A DNA stretch of 32,688 bases, taken from Volvariella volvacea V23. Lineage: Eukaryota; Basidiomycota; Agaricomycetes; Agaricales; Pluteaceae. The stretch lies in NCBI GenBank assembly GCA_000349905.1, contig KB722744.1:597396-630083 (forward strand), written 5' to 3'. The position numbers were made by a program, and so were the translations under genes. Within the stretch, counting starts at the first letter, position 1; each line of letters starts with the position of its first letter. The notes beneath the pieces are model-generated. The model ran no database searches. It saw only the letters and a list, made by a program, of their open reading frames with translations, and had not been told where the DNA came from. Below, one piece after another: positions 32,212-32,688 of the stretch.

Positions 32212-32688
32212 ATGGCCTACGTTTCAGTCGAGGCGGACGAGGTACGCTCTCATCTCCATCGTCAAGCCATCGTCTCATTGTTGTCTGCTAGCGTCTAGAA
32301 GAAGGACCCGAGGGCCTCCAGTTCAAATGTATGACACCTCGGAGATTGTCGAGTCGTGGTGCTCAATGATGGCGTGTTACAGCGTTTCTGGGAACCGATT
32401 CAGGTTCTGGTGGGAGCCAAGGAAGGCAGGGTGTTGGAAATGCTGATAGAGGTTCGTCAACGCCAAGATCGCTGAAGGACACGAGCTCATCGCCGTTCAT
32501 TGTACCTACAGGCTACCTTCAAGATCAGCCTCAGAGGAAAGGCGGCTTCTGGACACTAGACTACTACCAGCAATACTTTGACGTGGACACCCAAACCGTA
32601 TGTCCAATTCCTACCTGAACGCCTTCGCTTAACAGCCAGATCAGGTCCTGCAACGGTGCTACGCAACACTCATCCCGTCGTCGAATGG
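32212..32688 (+). CDS. Yip1-family Golgi/ER membrane protein (5' part, runs off window)
   Basis: Yip1-family proteins are multi-span membrane proteins that bind Rab/Ypt GTPases and act in ER-Golgi vesicle traffic. Exons are 32212-32241, 32292-32328, 32383-32597 and 32645 to beyond the window end, all in frame. The start is MAYVSVEADERLEEGPEG, then LQFKSFLG, a Gly/Ser-rich low-complexity stretch, and the conserved block GGFWTLDYYQQYFDVDTQT followed by VLQRCYATLIPSS. That block directly precedes the membrane domain in fungal Yip1 proteins. The membrane segments lie outside the window. The first 10-codon exon is the least certain part; the FWTLDYYQ block is strong. Confidence 0.88.

Noticed and set aside
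1..32688. tRNA, rRNA, CRISPR arrays, bacterial operons
   Set aside because: I looked for tRNA-like T-loop words, regularly spaced repeats and ribosomal signatures and saw none. The gene structure is eukaryotic.

Overview
The window looks like nuclear DNA of an agaricomycete (mushroom-forming basidiomycete). Genes are packed on both strands and cut by many short introns, mostly about 45-70 bases with GT...AG ends. The content is typical of that group: an F-box/LRR protein, a heme-thiolate peroxidase, a tandem P450 array and a fungal APC transporter with a long C-terminal tail. Exons were joined by hand from reading frame, splice sites and protein family patterns. Nothing was aligned to a database.

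Layout. 1-4066: no intact gene; a very A+T-rich block holding a foldback inverted repeat (about 391-864), then a possible degenerate LTR (about 2085-2400). 4067-5995 (+): F-box protein. 6627-7652 (-): small protein with a mitochondrial-type N-terminus. 7653-10868: 3.2 kb with no convincing gene. 10869-13649 (+): 909-residue protein with a conserved fungal N-terminal domain, a long disordered middle and a C-terminal membrane anchor. 13829-14921 (-): class I SAM O-methyltransferase. 15236-17034 (-): tRNA threonylcarbamoyladenosine dehydratase (Tcd1/Tcd2 type), broken by a 100-N assembly gap. 17114-18463 (+): DUF4743-Nudix hydrolase, divergent from the previous gene. 18750-19858 (+): heme-thiolate peroxidase/peroxygenase. 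21586-23754, 24210-25623 and 26820-28973 (all +): three tandem P450 copies, of which the middle one is a pseudogene. 29083-31838 (-): 13-exon APC amino-acid transporter. 32212-32688+ (+): start of a Yip1-family gene that leaves the window.

How it fits together. The tRNA dehydratase, Nudix, Yip1 and F-box genes look like ordinary cellular genes. The methyltransferase, peroxidase, P450 array and transporter make an oxidation/methylation/transport neighbourhood between 13.8 and 31.8 kb. It could act in secondary metabolism or detoxification, but housekeeping genes interrupt it and no core synthase is present, so a true biosynthetic cluster is only a hypothesis. The P450s arose by tandem duplication: they share exon structure (including a 14-base micro-exon), a TTAAAAGG promoter element and, for two copies, related 5' flanks. 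One copy has decayed, and another carries an unusual heme-loop residue and a GC-AG intron.
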